DNA of 64,000 bases from Ecdyonurus torrentis (lineage: Eukaryota > Arthropoda > Insecta > Ephemeroptera > Heptageniidae): contig OX439133.1 of NCBI GenBank assembly GCA_949318235.1, forward strand, positions 13,766,146 to 13,830,145, read 5' to 3'. The notes under the pieces are model-generated. The model saw nothing but the letters and a program-made list of their open reading frames with translations. It did no database searches and had not been told where the DNA came from. How positions within the stretch are numbered: position 1 is the stretch's first letter; each line of letters opens with the position of its first letter. The position numbers and the translations under genes were made by a program. Of this stretch, positions 33,242-44,435 are shown piece after piece.

Positions 33242-36200
33242 CACCCAACAATAATTAATTTAGCAGAACTTTAGTTCAAAAACTTTATAATTTTGATTAG
33301 ATTAATAACGTGTACGTGTAGCGTGGTGGTACATTGAAAGTAGCGTAAAAGTTGCGATCACCGAAGTTCAGCAATTGCTAGCTAACGTTAACGTCAAGCG
33401 TGGAATACTTGGATGGGTGAAAGCTGTAAATTAAGCTTTTTTAAAGTATGCTTGATCGCAGCGCAAGGACCAGGAACGGCTGTAGTGTGCTTCCTAAAAT
33501 CCACCAATAAAAATATATTTCGGGGAAATACCAAACAGTGGTAAAAAGTGCAGCCAGTGAACTTAAAGATGTATGATGGAAAGAAGATAATAGCCAGATG
33601 TCAAATCTGAAAATATTTGTTGACATTTGTTTTAACCCATGAAAATAATTTTACAACAAAATAAAAATAAAGATTATAAAATAATGAAAATTAAAAGCTA
33701 TATTGAGAACGATTAAAATTTTGCAAAATACGATGAAAAATAGTCGGGATATTACGCGGGCAAAATCATACACACGCAATCGAAAAAAGCAATTATACAT
33801 AATAATTATGTACAGAGACCCTTATTATTTTTAAATAGATTTTAATTTTATAAATCAATAACTATATTCATAATTCGTTATTAAATTCATGCTATATTAC
33901 GCCTATTATCGTAATTATTTCAAATCGTGATCCGGGTCATTGATGTGGATAAAATTAAGTGGATCACGATCCGGATCAATATTATCAGTATATGATGCGG
34001 ATCAAATTTATCCGGATCGCGATTCAAATCACGATCCGAATCAAAATTATTCGGATCACGATCCGGATCAAAATTATCCGGATCACGATCCGGATCAAAA
34101 TTATCCGGATCACGATCCGGATCCGGATCCGGATCAAATTATCCGGATCACTGATCCGGATCAAATTATCCGGATCGTGATCCGGATATAAATTCGAAAT
34201 CCGGATAAAAAATTATCCGGATTTCGAAATCCGGATTTTTTTCAACAGCACTAGAATGAATACTGTACTATATGAATATGGTACAGTTTGTATATCTCGC
34301 AGGATGATCACGAGTTTGTAGGGCTACGGAAGGGTTTTGGGTCTTTTGGTCATGATATGTGAGTTTATGGACAGTTCTTCTTATTATCTAACATTGAAGA
34401 AGTCATGTTGTAACCCCTGAACTTACTCTTTAAGGGGGAAAAAAATTGCAGTTAGGATCAATAATAACGGAGACCAGCAAGGACCTTACCACAGTAGAAG
34501 ATCTATGGAGAGGTCGAGGTCTCGTGTGGCACAGTGTTTTGTTATAAAAATGTTCATTTAACACTGTGCCACACAAGACCTCGACCTCTCCATTGAATTT
34601 CTATTGAGGTAAGGCCCTTGCTGGTAATTCTATCCTTTTCTTTATTATTGATACTTGTGCTATTAAAGAAAATAAACAGTAACAGTTAGGTATGATAGAT
34701 TGGAAAGAAAAATGGATAAAAAAAAAACTAACACATTGGGTAGCTTTTGGCATTAAACTCCAAGATTGATGGAGTGTATTTTGCCTTTCTCAGTCCTATT
34801 AAAATAGTTGTGCTGTTCGTAAACCTTGTTCTCTGCTCCTAAAATGACGATCAACTTTGGTTATTCAAATGAAATGCACATTTTTTGGTGCAAGAAAACA
34901 GGGTTTATGAACAACATTGACTGCTACATAAAGTTTGAGGTGCTCAAGTAAGCAGCAAGTTTAAATAACAATCTTTCATTAACAGTACATGGTACAACTG
35001 TACATGGTACCTAGATTAATGCCACATTTCGTCACTTCAGAATAAGAATGTCGTATCTGCAAAAAAAATTGATGCAATTATGAGCCTTATGTTGATAACA
35101 AATAAGGCTCATTATTGCATCAATTTTTTTTGCAGATACGACATTCTTATTCTGAGGTGACGATTTATCAATATAATGAGTTACTATAAATCTGGATGTT
35201 TTTGTTTTCAGGCGTGAAGACTTCTGCAGGATGTTTTGTGGTCCCCATGGCAACTGGCATGAGTTTGGTGCTATGTATGTTAGCATTGAAACAAGAGAGA
35301 CCTCAAGCTAAACATGTATTATGGTCGAGGATTGATCAGAAAGCTTGCTTCAAGTGTATCGTCACTGCAGGTATGTTCAGAAAATCTAGTCTGTAGTAAG
35401 ATCCTACCTTACTCGTCTAACATTGTTTTTAACTTCATTACGTTAACTTGGCTTTGGTAGTTAAAAATGTATTGAGTTGATTTTTTTTAAAGAAACTTTT
35501 ACAGCTATAGGCCCAGTATACAATACAGTGGACATCAAATAATTCAAAGAAAAAAAAAAAAAGAAAAGAAAAAAAAAAAAAAAAAAAAAAGGAAGGAAGG
35601 AAGGAAGAAATTGAGATAAAAATATGAAAATTAGACTAGAAAATGCCCTTAAATTTACGTGTTTTTTATAGCTATTTTGAGCTATCTAAAGTGGGTATGG
35701 GGTCCTTAAAAGTAAGAAAACCTTTTTGACAAAAGAGACATATTTTTGTCATTTTGAGAGCCGCACAAAAGTGTAGTTAAAATTTACGACACTGAACTAA
35801 TTTTTTAAAAAGTCGGGGATTGAAGAGGATACTCAAGTTCAGCAGCTTGTGTCACACAGGCTCCTCCTAAATCCTCACTTCCAAAAAGCATATCTTGCAG
35901 CCTGCCTGGTCATGGCACAACAGGGTGGTTTCTAAGATGCATTTCCTGTCTTTTTGTTAGAGTAACCGTGCCATCATGGGGTTGGTTGTGGTGGTGGTTT
36001 TGGGGTGGGGGTTTAAATAAAAAATCATCCTCTGTGCTGTGACACAATTTTCTGAACTTTATTATAGTAAAAGTGCAAGAATAAATAAATAAATAAATGA
36101 AAAAAAAAATGTAAATGTAATCTTTAATATCAAGAAATAAATAAAAGCAACTAAACAATAAACTTGTGTACTTTCAGGTCTTACTCCAGTGGTGATAGAA

Positions 36201-39200
36201 CCAACTCTCACTGGTGACGAGCTACGTACAGACTTGACGGCTCTTGAAGCACAGATGGTAACTCTGGGTGCTCCCTCCATTGCCTGTGTACTCTCTACGA
36301 CCAGTTGCTTTGCACCTCGAGCACCTGACTCGTTAGAACAAGTGGCGGTGCTCTGTGCCAGGTACAACATTCCTCATATTGTCAACAATGCATACGGACT
36401 GCAGAGCGCCAGATGTATGCACCTCATCCAAGAAGCTTCCAGGTATACCTACCTATCTTTCTTCACTTTTATAAATTAATAATAAGTAGGAATTAGGAAG
36501 AATTATAATTAGGAAGATAAAACAAAGTACATATTTTGATAATAAATTCAAAGAAAATTATAGTTAAAAAAGTCCATTACTACTCAGCAATAATGCGAAG
36601 AAATACGTGTACCCATAATGTCAATGTAGACCATATAATAAAGAAAGAACTTCTTAAATTATAATGCTATTCTTGGTTTTTAAGAGTTAACCTCCATGTT
36701 TTTTTCCCCCCACGATGATAAATTATCTAGAAAATTATCTTTTGTTATGTTTCATTGTTCCAAAGTAGAAGCTTAGAAGTATTTTCTTCATATACTTAAC
36801 AATTTTTACCAATTTTGATTTTGCCTGAAAATTAAAACAAAAAACAAATGGCAATCAAAATAGTTACATAATCAAATGGACAAAAAAAAAAACACTAATT
36901 TTCACAATCAATCAATCAATCAATAATATTAACAAGAGTGTATTGTGTTTATTGTTACAGAAAAGGGCGTGTCGACGCGTTTGTACAGAGCACAGATAAA
37001 AACCTACTAGTGCCAGTGGGAGGTGCCATTATTGCGGGATTTGACAAGGGATTTGTGGAGAGGATCTCTCGTATGTACCCTGGTACGTATCTCCGTTAGA
37101 TAAATGTGTCAATAAATCTAGGTTTTTATCAAAATTTGTTATCTGAACTTCAGTTTTTCTAAGTTCATGATGCAGAGATCAAGACAGTTACTCCAAAATT
37201 AAATTTGTTACCATTTAAAATGTGCACATAGTTCTCTCATAATAATAACAATAACCTCGGCACAGCTATTAAAATAGTAAATACTGTATTTAAGTCTTGT
37301 TTTACAAGTCCCAAAAAAAATCTGACTGCAGTGTTTGTTTTTTCAAATTGAAAGTATGTGGAAAAACTGTAACAGATTATACCTATATATATATTTTTTT
37401 TTATTATTTTTTTTTTTAGTTCAGTGCACAATTAATTGTAATAATATATTTGTGACGTATATTTATTCAATTTATTGAGGGTTGTTACATATTTTACCTT
37501 TTTAATACCTGTGCTAAATTTGCAAAGGTAACTTTATGAGAAAAACGCACTGAATTAAAATAGCAAAACATATCACAATCATTGGTATTAGAAGCCCAAA
37601 ATAAAGTTGATTTTGTGTGTGGGGAGGGGGGGGGGGGAGGGCTTAGCCACAGCTTGTTAAATTCAAAATTCTTTGTTCATTTCTTTCATAACACAATTAA
37701 AATGCATTAGCTTAAGTTATTACCTCAATTACAGGAAAGGATTCTGGCATGAAATATGTTTTATAAATGTGGCAAATTTCCTTCAACTACAGTCAAAATA
37801 TCCTATCTATACCTATTATATTTACTATTTTATTGGCTCATATATTGATTGCTTGGTACAGGTCGAGCGTCCGCCAGTCCTGCGATGGACGTCTTCATCA
37901 CTCTTCTATCTCTTGGAGTGAAGGGTTTCAAAGAGCTGGTGACACAGCGCAAGGAGATGTATCAGTTGTTGAAGGAGGAGCTGGGCAAAGTGGCCAGTAA
38001 ACATGGAGAGAGACTGCTGGAGACCAAGAGTAACCCCATCTCTCTAGGTATGTACCAGCTTCAGCTACCATACGTTAATATGTACACTTGCGGAAACCAT
38101 AATATTAACATCAAAGACAATGCCGGTTTGTAAAGAAAAAGGTAGAAAAGACATTGTCAGGTAAAAGCAGCACTGCCAAATTCTCTGAAAATCATGAATA
38201 AATTCTTTACAAAGTAGCATCGTCTTTGACGTTAACATTATTTTATTTAATATCGCATCAGGTTATACATATATATAATACATTGGTCGCATGTTTTCAT
38301 TCTTGCAATCAGCGAGCTGTGCTCATACGAAATCAAATTTTAGGAAAAGAAAGATAAATGTTTCATATAAAAAGAAAGAGAAATTAAGCTACCATGTATA
38401 TTTTTTCTCTGTATTTTAAGTCTTTAATAAATACTTAGTATGTAATACTTAAAGGCGTAGAACACCTTGAACAAAAAACTTGCCTAATATCCTAACATAC
38501 CCAAATATCAACACTATTTTGGCCGGAGTCATTGATTTCTAATTTATTTTCCATTTACAAAATGTCAGTTGCGGGTTTACTACGTCACAGCTTGCCTGTT
38601 TCCGCGTGCGTGGACCAGGCAAGCTGTGACGTAGTAAACCCGCAACTGACATTTTGTAAATGGAAAATAAATTAGAAATCAATGACTCCGGCCAAAATAA
38701 TGTTGATATTTGGGTATGTTAGGATATTAGGCAAGTTTTTTGTTCATGGTGTTCTACGCCTTCAAGTACAGTACGTATTATTCATACTTGTTATAAGTTG
38801 ACAGAAAAAAAGAAAAAACAAAATTTTCTGCAAGTGTATAGAGACTATTTTGGCATAGGTTTCATTGAACAAAATGTAAATTGAGAAAATGTAATGACAA
38901 CACAAACAAACAAATTCACATTTCATATTTTTGCTTTGGCGCTGGCTAAAATTTACTTTCAGTAAAATTTAATAATATCTAAAATTAATTGACATGCTAT
39001 ACAGTACCGGTACTTTTTCTTAACAACAAAATGCTCAGGAAAAACAAAAATGAATGATCAAAAATTCCAAAGAAAGTGTGAAAATTATTTTTGTTATGTA
39101 ATGTTACAAATCTAAAATTACAATGTATTGAACTAACTTAAGGGGGTAGGTGACCGACTGATATCTCGCAAACTAGGACGGTTGCGAATAATAATAAATA

Positions 39201-39548
39201 GCACAAAGTAAAGAAGAAATGTTACTTAAAAATTTAGTTATGTCAAACATGTGAAAACACGATCATATATTTAAGTTATTGCACTTTAAAGATAACATGC
39301 AAATGTGGAAATTTAAATTTGAGCGGGAAATTTTAGTCAAATTAGAAACTTTTTTACAATTAAAATTATCATTAAAAATTTTTTTGGTATAAAAAAATAT
39401 CTTTTAAATTTACTTGATTTTATTTGAAAATTATAGTGTTTGTTTTATTGGAATTAAATCATGTACAAAAAATTATTGGGAAAATATAGTTCTTCTCTTA
39501 GCGATTTCCGGTCCAAGTCGGTCCCCCACCCCCTTAATAAATATTTTT

Positions 39549-39582
<34 letters not shown>

Positions 39583-40603
39583 ACAGTACTAAAAGTGGGA
39601 AATGTTGATATATTTGTCTTGATATGTGCAGCAATGACTCTTGGCTCTCTGGCGGGAGGTGACCCCAAGAGTATCTCCATGTTGGGCTCCATGTTGTTCC
39701 TGAGGTGTGTCTCAGGGTCAAGGGTCATCACAGGAGTAGAGGTCAAGGACGTCTCAGGTCATAAGTTTGAAGGTAAGTAAATTATTAATTATTATTCTTT
39801 TATGTAAAACTATCCATCAACGTTCCTCTTTTCTTACCCTTTAATGTGCATGTCCCATCTTTTATAAAGAAATTGTCTATCAAAGAATTCTAGGTAATTT
39901 ACCACACCAATTGCAAGTTGATACATAACAAGAGAAATGTTCACTGTTTATTTCACTTACAAGTTAATCCATAACACATCAAAATGTTTATATATTTTAG
40001 TTTTTTTTTTTTTTTTTTTTAGCAATCCACAGAAGAAATTTTATCCCATCTCCCAACAATCTACAATTTAGAGAATCTTTGCATTTTATTAATATTCAAT
40101 TTATAGTGCTTTAATCATTGTACCATTTTCTTTTATATGTACTTATTTTTAATTTTTTATTTTTTACACATCAAAACGTATTCACGTACCCATCAACCAG
40201 CACAGGCCTTACCATATTGACAATGTTTCCATTAGTTTGTTGAAAATCTTGCTAGTAAAGGAATGTGTCCTCAGTCCTCACATATACATTTCTCTGTACA
40301 GGATGGGGCGCTCATCACTCCAGCTACCCAGTACCATACTTGACAGCTGCCGCAGCTATAGGTATGCGTCGTACAGACGTTGAATTATTTGTACATCGAT
40401 TAGATAAAGCTCTTGCTAAACTGAAGGGACGTACAAGCGCCTCAACCCCTACATCAGTTGAAGAGTTATTATCAAGCTCTGGACGTAGGGCCGGTGCGAC
40501 GAGTCGTTCTACCAATTCCTCCGTAGTGAACGGCGACGCTGAAGCAAGCGGCTCTAGCGCCGGCACATCACTGGCATCTAGTAAAGATAGTCTTCGCAAA
40601 TAA
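30603..40603 (+). CDS. SEPSECS: O-phosphoseryl-tRNA(Sec) selenium transferase, complete eight-exon gene
   Basis: Coding exons 30603-30716, 32169-32442, 35212-35370, 36178-36442, 36961-37082, 37862-38047, 39632-39772 and 40302-40603 join with consistent phases to 1563 nt, 520 residues; the human protein has 501. The enzyme uses pyridoxal phosphate and selenophosphate to turn phosphoseryl-tRNA(Sec) into selenocysteinyl-tRNA(Sec), the last step of selenocysteine synthesis. Conserved blocks are [20 protein letters not shown] and GIGRSGD (substrate loop), [38 protein letters not shown] and [13 protein letters not shown]. Lys284 in the last block is the PLP-binding lysine and has the same number as in human. 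GRASASP and NPISLAMTL follow. The tail after about residue 450 is Ser-rich and unlike the human one. No broken residue or frameshift was seen. Implies that the organism makes selenoproteins. Confidence 0.97.
30717..32168 (+). other. SEPSECS intron 1
   Basis: Contains one arm of family K (about 31160-31480, GTGCTAGCAGACGACTTAG, TTTAACATGCTTTCTTATGG). The rest is unique AT-rich DNA. The acceptor is tattgttacag. Confidence 0.7.
32169..32442 (+). CDS. SEPSECS: SEPSECS exon 2 (residues 39-130)
   Basis: Holds the tRNA/phosphate-binding segment with [24 protein letters not shown] and GIGRSGD. Donor ACTG|GTAAGT, phase 1. Confidence 0.97.
32488..34429. mobile_element. Family F TTAA-flanked MITE, disrupted by insertions
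   Basis: TTAA at 32484-32487 and 34430-34433. The ends AGGGGAAGTTCAGGGG and CCCCTGAACTTACTCT are inverted. The AAAGCCCTTCCATA and GCGCTCGTCCTGC blocks match the uninterrupted copy at 60510-60836. The hAT-like element sits in the middle, and about 165 bp of extra sequence lies near 32530-32690. Confidence 0.8.
32823..34253. mobile_element. hAT-like non-autonomous element with CCGGAT subterminal arrays
   Basis: 1431 bp. The 8-bp target duplication GAATGAAT lies at 32815-32822 and 34254-34261. Terminal inverted repeats are TAGTGCTGTCGAAA and, on the other strand from the right, TAGTGCTGTTGAAA. About 290 bp inside the left end and 320 bp inside the right end consist of GATCCGGATCAAAATTATCC-like units in both orientations; such arrays are typical transposase-binding regions. 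The centre (33115-33925) shows no credible transposase frame, so it would need a partner in trans. Eight-bp duplication and A/G at the second and third TIR positions fit the hAT superfamily. Confidence 0.85.
34468..34660. mobile_element. Family L relative, hairpin
   Basis: The arms CACTGTGCCACAC and GACCTCGACCTCTCCAT pair with the left half. The outer ends share CTTACC and CTATCCTTTTCTTT with 29862-30183. Confidence 0.7.
34808..34915. mobile_element. Family I hairpin MITE
   Basis: Ends GTAAACCTTGTTCTCTGC and GAAAACAGGGTTTATGAAC, with a centre AAAATGACGATCAACTTTGG shared with the 28566 and 45490 copies. Confidence 0.7.
35031..35161. repeat. Hairpin with 60-bp arms just upstream of SEPSECS exon 3
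   Basis: Arms 35031-35090 and 35102-35161 are complementary at all but two positions, with an 11-nt loop. The right arm ends 50 bp before exon 3. Confidence 0.9.
35212..35370 (+). CDS. SEPSECS: SEPSECS exon 3 (residues 130-183)
   Basis: Codes the PLP-fold block [20 protein letters not shown] and [10 protein letters not shown]. Phase 1 on both sides. Confidence 0.97.
35371..36177 (+). other. SEPSECS intron 3
   Basis: Poly-A with a GGAA run (35545-35605) and a (AAAT)n run near 36083. No element with clear ends. Acceptor gtactttcag. Confidence 0.6.
36178..36442 (+). CDS. SEPSECS: SEPSECS exon 4 (residues 183-271)
   Basis: Codes [20 protein letters not shown] and the NNAYGLQS block. Donor CAG|GTATAC splits an Arg codon (phase 2). 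Confidence 0.97.
36443..36960 (+). other. SEPSECS intron 4
   Basis: AT-rich, with a short (AATC)n run near its 3' end; nothing else seen. Confidence 0.6.
36961..37082 (+). CDS. SEPSECS: SEPSECS exon 5 (residues 271-312, catalytic lysine)
   Basis: [20 protein letters not shown] holds Lys284, the residue expected to form the Schiff base with PLP. Donor CCTG|GTACGT, phase 1. Confidence 0.97.
37083..37861 (+). other. SEPSECS intron 5
   Basis: AT-rich, with a G-rich run (about 37620-37640) and T runs; nothing recognised. Acceptor gcttggtacag. Confidence 0.6.
37862..38047 (+). CDS. SEPSECS: SEPSECS exon 6 (residues 312-374)
   Basis: Begins [19 protein letters not shown] and ends in NPISL. Phase 1 on both sides. 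Confidence 0.97.
38453..38761. mobile_element. Family D MITE, near-perfect 309-bp palindrome
   Basis: The left end TTAA|AGGCGTAGAACACC pairs with GGTGTTCTACGCCT|TCAA at the right (one TTAA base changed). The arms of about 145 bp differ at only a few positions. The centre is GTTTCCGCGTGCGTGGACC. Confidence 0.9.
39142..39533. mobile_element. TTAA-flanked MITE (GGGGGTAGG ends)
   Basis: TTAA at 39138-39141 and 39534-39537. The ends GGGGGTAGGTGACCGACT and AGTCGGTCCCCCACCCCC are inverted. The ends resemble those of 52682-53009. Confidence 0.8.
39632..39772 (+). CDS. SEPSECS: SEPSECS exon 7 (residues 374-421)
   Basis: Begins [11 protein letters not shown] and contains [18 protein letters not shown]. 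Donor GAAG|GTAAGT, phase 1. Confidence 0.97.
39773..40301 (+). other. SEPSECS intron 7
   Basis: AT-rich, with a T run (40000-40020); nothing else seen. Acceptor tctctgtacag. Confidence 0.6.
40302..40603 (+). CDS. SEPSECS: SEPSECS exon 8 (residues 421-520, stop)
   Basis: [20 protein letters not shown] matches the conserved C-terminal core; the rest is a low-complexity Ser/Ala/Gly tail ending SLRK and TAA at 40601-40603. Confidence 0.95.
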
Positions 40604-41114
40604 TAATAACTTTTTAGTTAATTTTTTCATTCTAATCCTCCTTTATCCTCCTTCTATCCCCTACCAACACAAACCACTAAACCCTTCTCTATTCCCTCGT
40701 AAGCGACACTAGCTAGTTAAAAGATAAATCTTGGACGTGACTAAACTCTCTTTTTTTTTTTTTTTTTTTTTTTTTTTGTAGCATAAGTTTCTATAGCCTT
40801 CAATACCATGTGTACAAACTTTCAACTCAATTTATCCTATGGTTATGTGGGGAAAAAAAATAACATGGTGAACATAGGGCATCCTATATTTCCAATATTA
40901 TTTTTCCCCCATTAAGGTAGATGGTAAATATATCGAGTTTTTATTGTGACAGTAATAGTAAACTAGCTCTCTGATTGGCTAGTGGGTTCCCTCTAGCCAA
41001 TCAGAGAGCTAGTTTACTATTACTGTCACAATGAACACGTGATATTTTCACCACTGTCTCTACCTTTATAATCAATAGAAAAGTCAATTTGAAATTTAGT
41101 AAACATGCTATAGA

Positions 41115-41164
<50 letters not shown>

Positions 41165-41530
41165 CCAACATTTTAATTAAAAAAAAATCAATCGTGTCAA
41201 AAAAAAAAAAATAAATAAAGAGTTCTGTCACGTCTGAGATCAATCCTTATATCATAGTTATTTTGATTGTTACAACAATTAAAAAAAGATAACTAAGGTT
41301 TAACTAGAGGTTGCAGCTTACAGCCCTATTATATCGTTGCTCTATTGTGTTAAATATAATTATTGGTAAGACTAGAATGTGTGTTACACTGTGATTTTTG
41401 TTTTAATTGTGTTAGTGCTCATTGCACGTTTTTATTGAATTGTTTCGTTGGTACTTATTGGTTTGCAATTGCAATTTGGTGCCATATATGAGTAATATAG
41501 ACCAGTAAAGGATAAATCTACATTTTTTTC
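40604..41530 (+). other. SEPSECS 3' UTR and downstream DNA
   Basis: C/T-rich just after the stop, then T run (40751-40777), a perfect hairpin (40943-41032) and poly-A (41119-41161). The first clear AATAAA repeats are at about 41210-41219, so the 3' UTR could be about 600 nt and include the hairpin. Confidence 0.45.
40943..41032. repeat. Perfect 39-bp inverted repeat, 12-nt loop
   Basis: Arms 40943-40981 and 40994-41032 are exact complements (they start ATTGTGACAGTAATAG). It lies 340 nt after the SEPSECS stop and may be transcribed. Confidence 0.93.
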
Positions 41531-41748
41531 CAACACAGAAAGAATAAATTGCGTAATTTATGCTGCGTTTATGTCATTATAGCATAAATGCTGATAAATT
41601 AGATCAACATAAATAATTAGTCTATATGTACAACATAATTTTTATGCTTTGTAACATATTTATTATGCAGTATAGCATAAATTATGCTGTTAGTAATTAA
41701 TTAAGCTGAAAATGAAATAGCATAATTATTAGCCTATGTATTTTGTCC

Positions 41749-41750
<2 letters not shown>
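41531..41750. mobile_element. Family A MITE
   Basis: Begins CACAGAAAGAATAAATTGCG and ends ATGTATTTTGTCCG, with the usual GCATAA interior. A T run of about 36 follows. Confidence 0.7.
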
Positions 41751-41789
<39 letters not shown>

Positions 41790-42582
41790 TACTACACCAA
41801 TAGTTTTTTTTATAGGTTAAAATTGAAATGTTTCAACCAGAAAAGAAAAATAAATCAGAAATGTGAAATAAGAATAAATTTCTAAATGAAAAATGACAAA
41901 AAAATGATATTTGTCCTATGCTTGGTTATCCTATTTATTCAAATATGGCACTTAAACTCTATTAGTGACTATGGGTTTATTTGAAATTTGATTTTGTGCT
42001 ACAGTTGTTGAAAAAGTTACCAGAAAGTTTTAACTATAATACTAGTATAGTTCTAGCAGAATTATTAAATTTGAAAATTGTGTTTAAAAATGAATTCTTT
42101 GACAAAAACTGAAATATTGGTATAGGTCCAATTATAAGGCATGAAAAATATAATTATAAATAGGAAATTTTGACTTCATTTTTGTTTCTAATAACATTCT
42201 CATCAAAAAAATTTCACCATTGGAGAAAAAAAAAGGTACGTAGTACGTACTGTGTATCAATTTTAATGGTATAAAACTGTAGGAGAGATGTTTAGGCTTG
42301 ACAGGTGTAGTCATGTCTCTAACCAGGTTTGAAATTGGTGATAGTGACCCATTTCAAATAAGAGGTTCACCAATCCACCTCATCTCGTTCATTTCTTTTG
42401 CTAGGTGTATACTGTTATGTAATATGCAACTCATTTTCAAATAAACTAGAATATATTAGCAAATCAAAACTGTAGCACATGTTGGAAAGTACTTAAAATT
42501 AAGGATGTGTGATCTATGTACATAGAATCTTCATATACATAAACATTGATTTTTACTGTAAAGACTATTTTGTTCTACTTTG

Positions 42583-42712
42583 TACAGCTCTGGCCAAAAG
42601 TTTAAGAATGGGGCAGCGGCGGCCGCTACGTTTTCTCATAAAGATAACGTAATGGGGTTGCGGGTTGCCTTTACAAATCGTTCTCAAACTTTTGGCCAAA
42701 GGTGTACATGCA
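42583..42712. mobile_element. Family J MITE with Tc1/mariner-like ends
   Basis: Ends TACAGCTCTGGCCAAAAGTT and AACTTTTGGCCAAAGGTGTA. CTGGCCAAAAGT is the classic Tc1-type terminus. The interior has GGCAGCGGCGGCCGC and no coding capacity. Confidence 0.75.
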
Positions 42713-43981
42713 AAAATGGACCTTACGGTAAAAGTAAATAGGGATTTGTATTTGATAGACTTGTATAACATTGCCATTATGTGAATCTTATTTTGACTTT
42801 TTTTTTTCTTTTTTTTTCTTTTTTTTTTTTTCCGTTCAGTACTTATGATCTTTGCATTTTTCTCTTGAAGAATATTTTTAAGTAGCATTATCTAATGAGA
42901 AACTAAACAACAAATTTTATAGTAATTCTAATAATATATTGAAAAAGGCATAAATTTTTAAGCAATTCTCAGAAATTTCTGACCAAAATATTTTTATTTT
43001 TTCGTAGAGAAAAAGCTCAAAAATTACAAAACAATGTATCAATCCATTTGTTTTTCGATTCTTGTCCAATTGTTACTATGGGAAACAAAATATGATGCAA
43101 AGCATTTTTTTTCTTTTAATTATAGATTTAAAAAAAAAAAAAAAAACTTGAAAGTGGTCGGAAAATTCTTAAAATTTGCTTGGAGATTATTAATATTATT
43201 ATTAATTTTTTAAACTTAAAAACATGTTATTAGAATTACTAAAAAATCTTAGAGAAATGTTTCTCATTATTTAATGGCAGTAAAACCGTAAGGTGAATTT
43301 ACGATCTTATTTTTGTCGCTACCTCTTTAACTGCATGTTAAAAACATCAACAAAAACAGTGTTACAAAAATATCATGTTGAAATCTATTCACAGTATGAC
43401 AAAATTAAAAACATCGTTAAATTTACACCTTAATTACACTGTAATCTTAATGGTGAAAAAAACTCATTCCAGTCCGGCTTTGCTGTGATTTTGGTCTTGC
43501 TAGATGCATTTAATTATTTTATAATTAATTATGTTAATTAAGTTAGTATTTGTGTTGTTGTATATCCCTGTGGGATTTTTTGTGTGTACGTGTTAAGTTG
43601 CAGAAAAAAATTAAATTTTTTTTTTACAATTAGGCCTATTAAAAAAAAAAAAAAAAAAAAATCAGCATTTTTTTCAAGTTTTTTTCAAATTTATTTTTTC
43701 AATGATATATTGATGAAAATATAATAGTAACACATTTGTATGATTTCAATAAAATCATCATTAAAGTGAAACACAAATTTAGGATTAAAAAATGTTGAAA
43801 ATAAAATAATAGTCATTTACAACAACAGCAATTGTTTTGAAATACTGTATACAAAATCTCCTCAAAAACTAAGACAGATATTCAATAATCTGTAATAAGT
43901 ATTTAGAAAAACTTCACATTTGAATGCATAAAGACGAGAAATTTAAACAACTAATTTTACAAATAGTTTCTGCAACTTAAC

Positions 43982-44019
<38 letters not shown>

Positions 44020-44307
44020 GGACGTGAAACTGGTTTCATGTCCTCTTTAATATTTTGGTTTAGATCTCGTGATATTGTTTACTTTATATTATTGTGTACC
44101 AGAGGCATTATATTATGTATACACTTTTGTCTATTGTGTTTTGTTCCTACGTGTTGAAGTATCATTCAAATGGAGCGTTAATTTGACGGCCGTCAACGAA
44201 TGTGGGTGAAAAGTGGCAATTATGAGAATTTGCATCTTTTTACTTGAGAAAGCAGTGCAAAGACAAACTGAGCCCCTTCACGTGTCAATCCCATGCTATA
44301 GATATAA

Positions 44308-44338
44308 ATTATGCTTGTAAACCCTGTTTTATAGGCTC

Positions 44339-44370
<32 letters not shown>

Positions 44371-44435
44371 ACCTAATGCTTTTTAAATATAAGTGCGCAT
44401 TTTTTGGAGCAAGGGAACAGGGTTTACGAACATCC
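44308..44435. mobile_element. Family I hairpin MITE
   Basis: GTAAACCCTGTTTTATAGGC at the left and GGGAACAGGGTTTACGAAC at the right; a poly-A run fills the centre. Confidence 0.7.

Larger units (their letters stand above)
32443..35211 (+). other. SEPSECS intron 2, loaded with nested elements
   Basis: The largest intron. In order it holds a family F element split by the hAT-like element (32488-34429), a family L relative (34468-34660), family I (34808-34915) and a 60-bp-arm hairpin (35031-35161) that ends 50 bp before exon 3. Confidence 0.8.
38048..39631 (+). other. SEPSECS intron 6
   Basis: Carries the near-perfect family D palindrome (38453-38761), a TTAA-flanked element (39142-39533) and poly-A (39549-39580) shortly before exon 7. 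Confidence 0.8.

Noticed and set aside
33115..33925. Transposase fragment inside the hAT-like element
   Set aside because: No BED finger or hAT dimerisation motif could be read in any frame; the 61-residue minus frame looks random.
36062..36370. Minus-strand 102-residue frame overlapping SEPSECS exon 4
   Set aside because: Antisense shadow of a confirmed coding exon.
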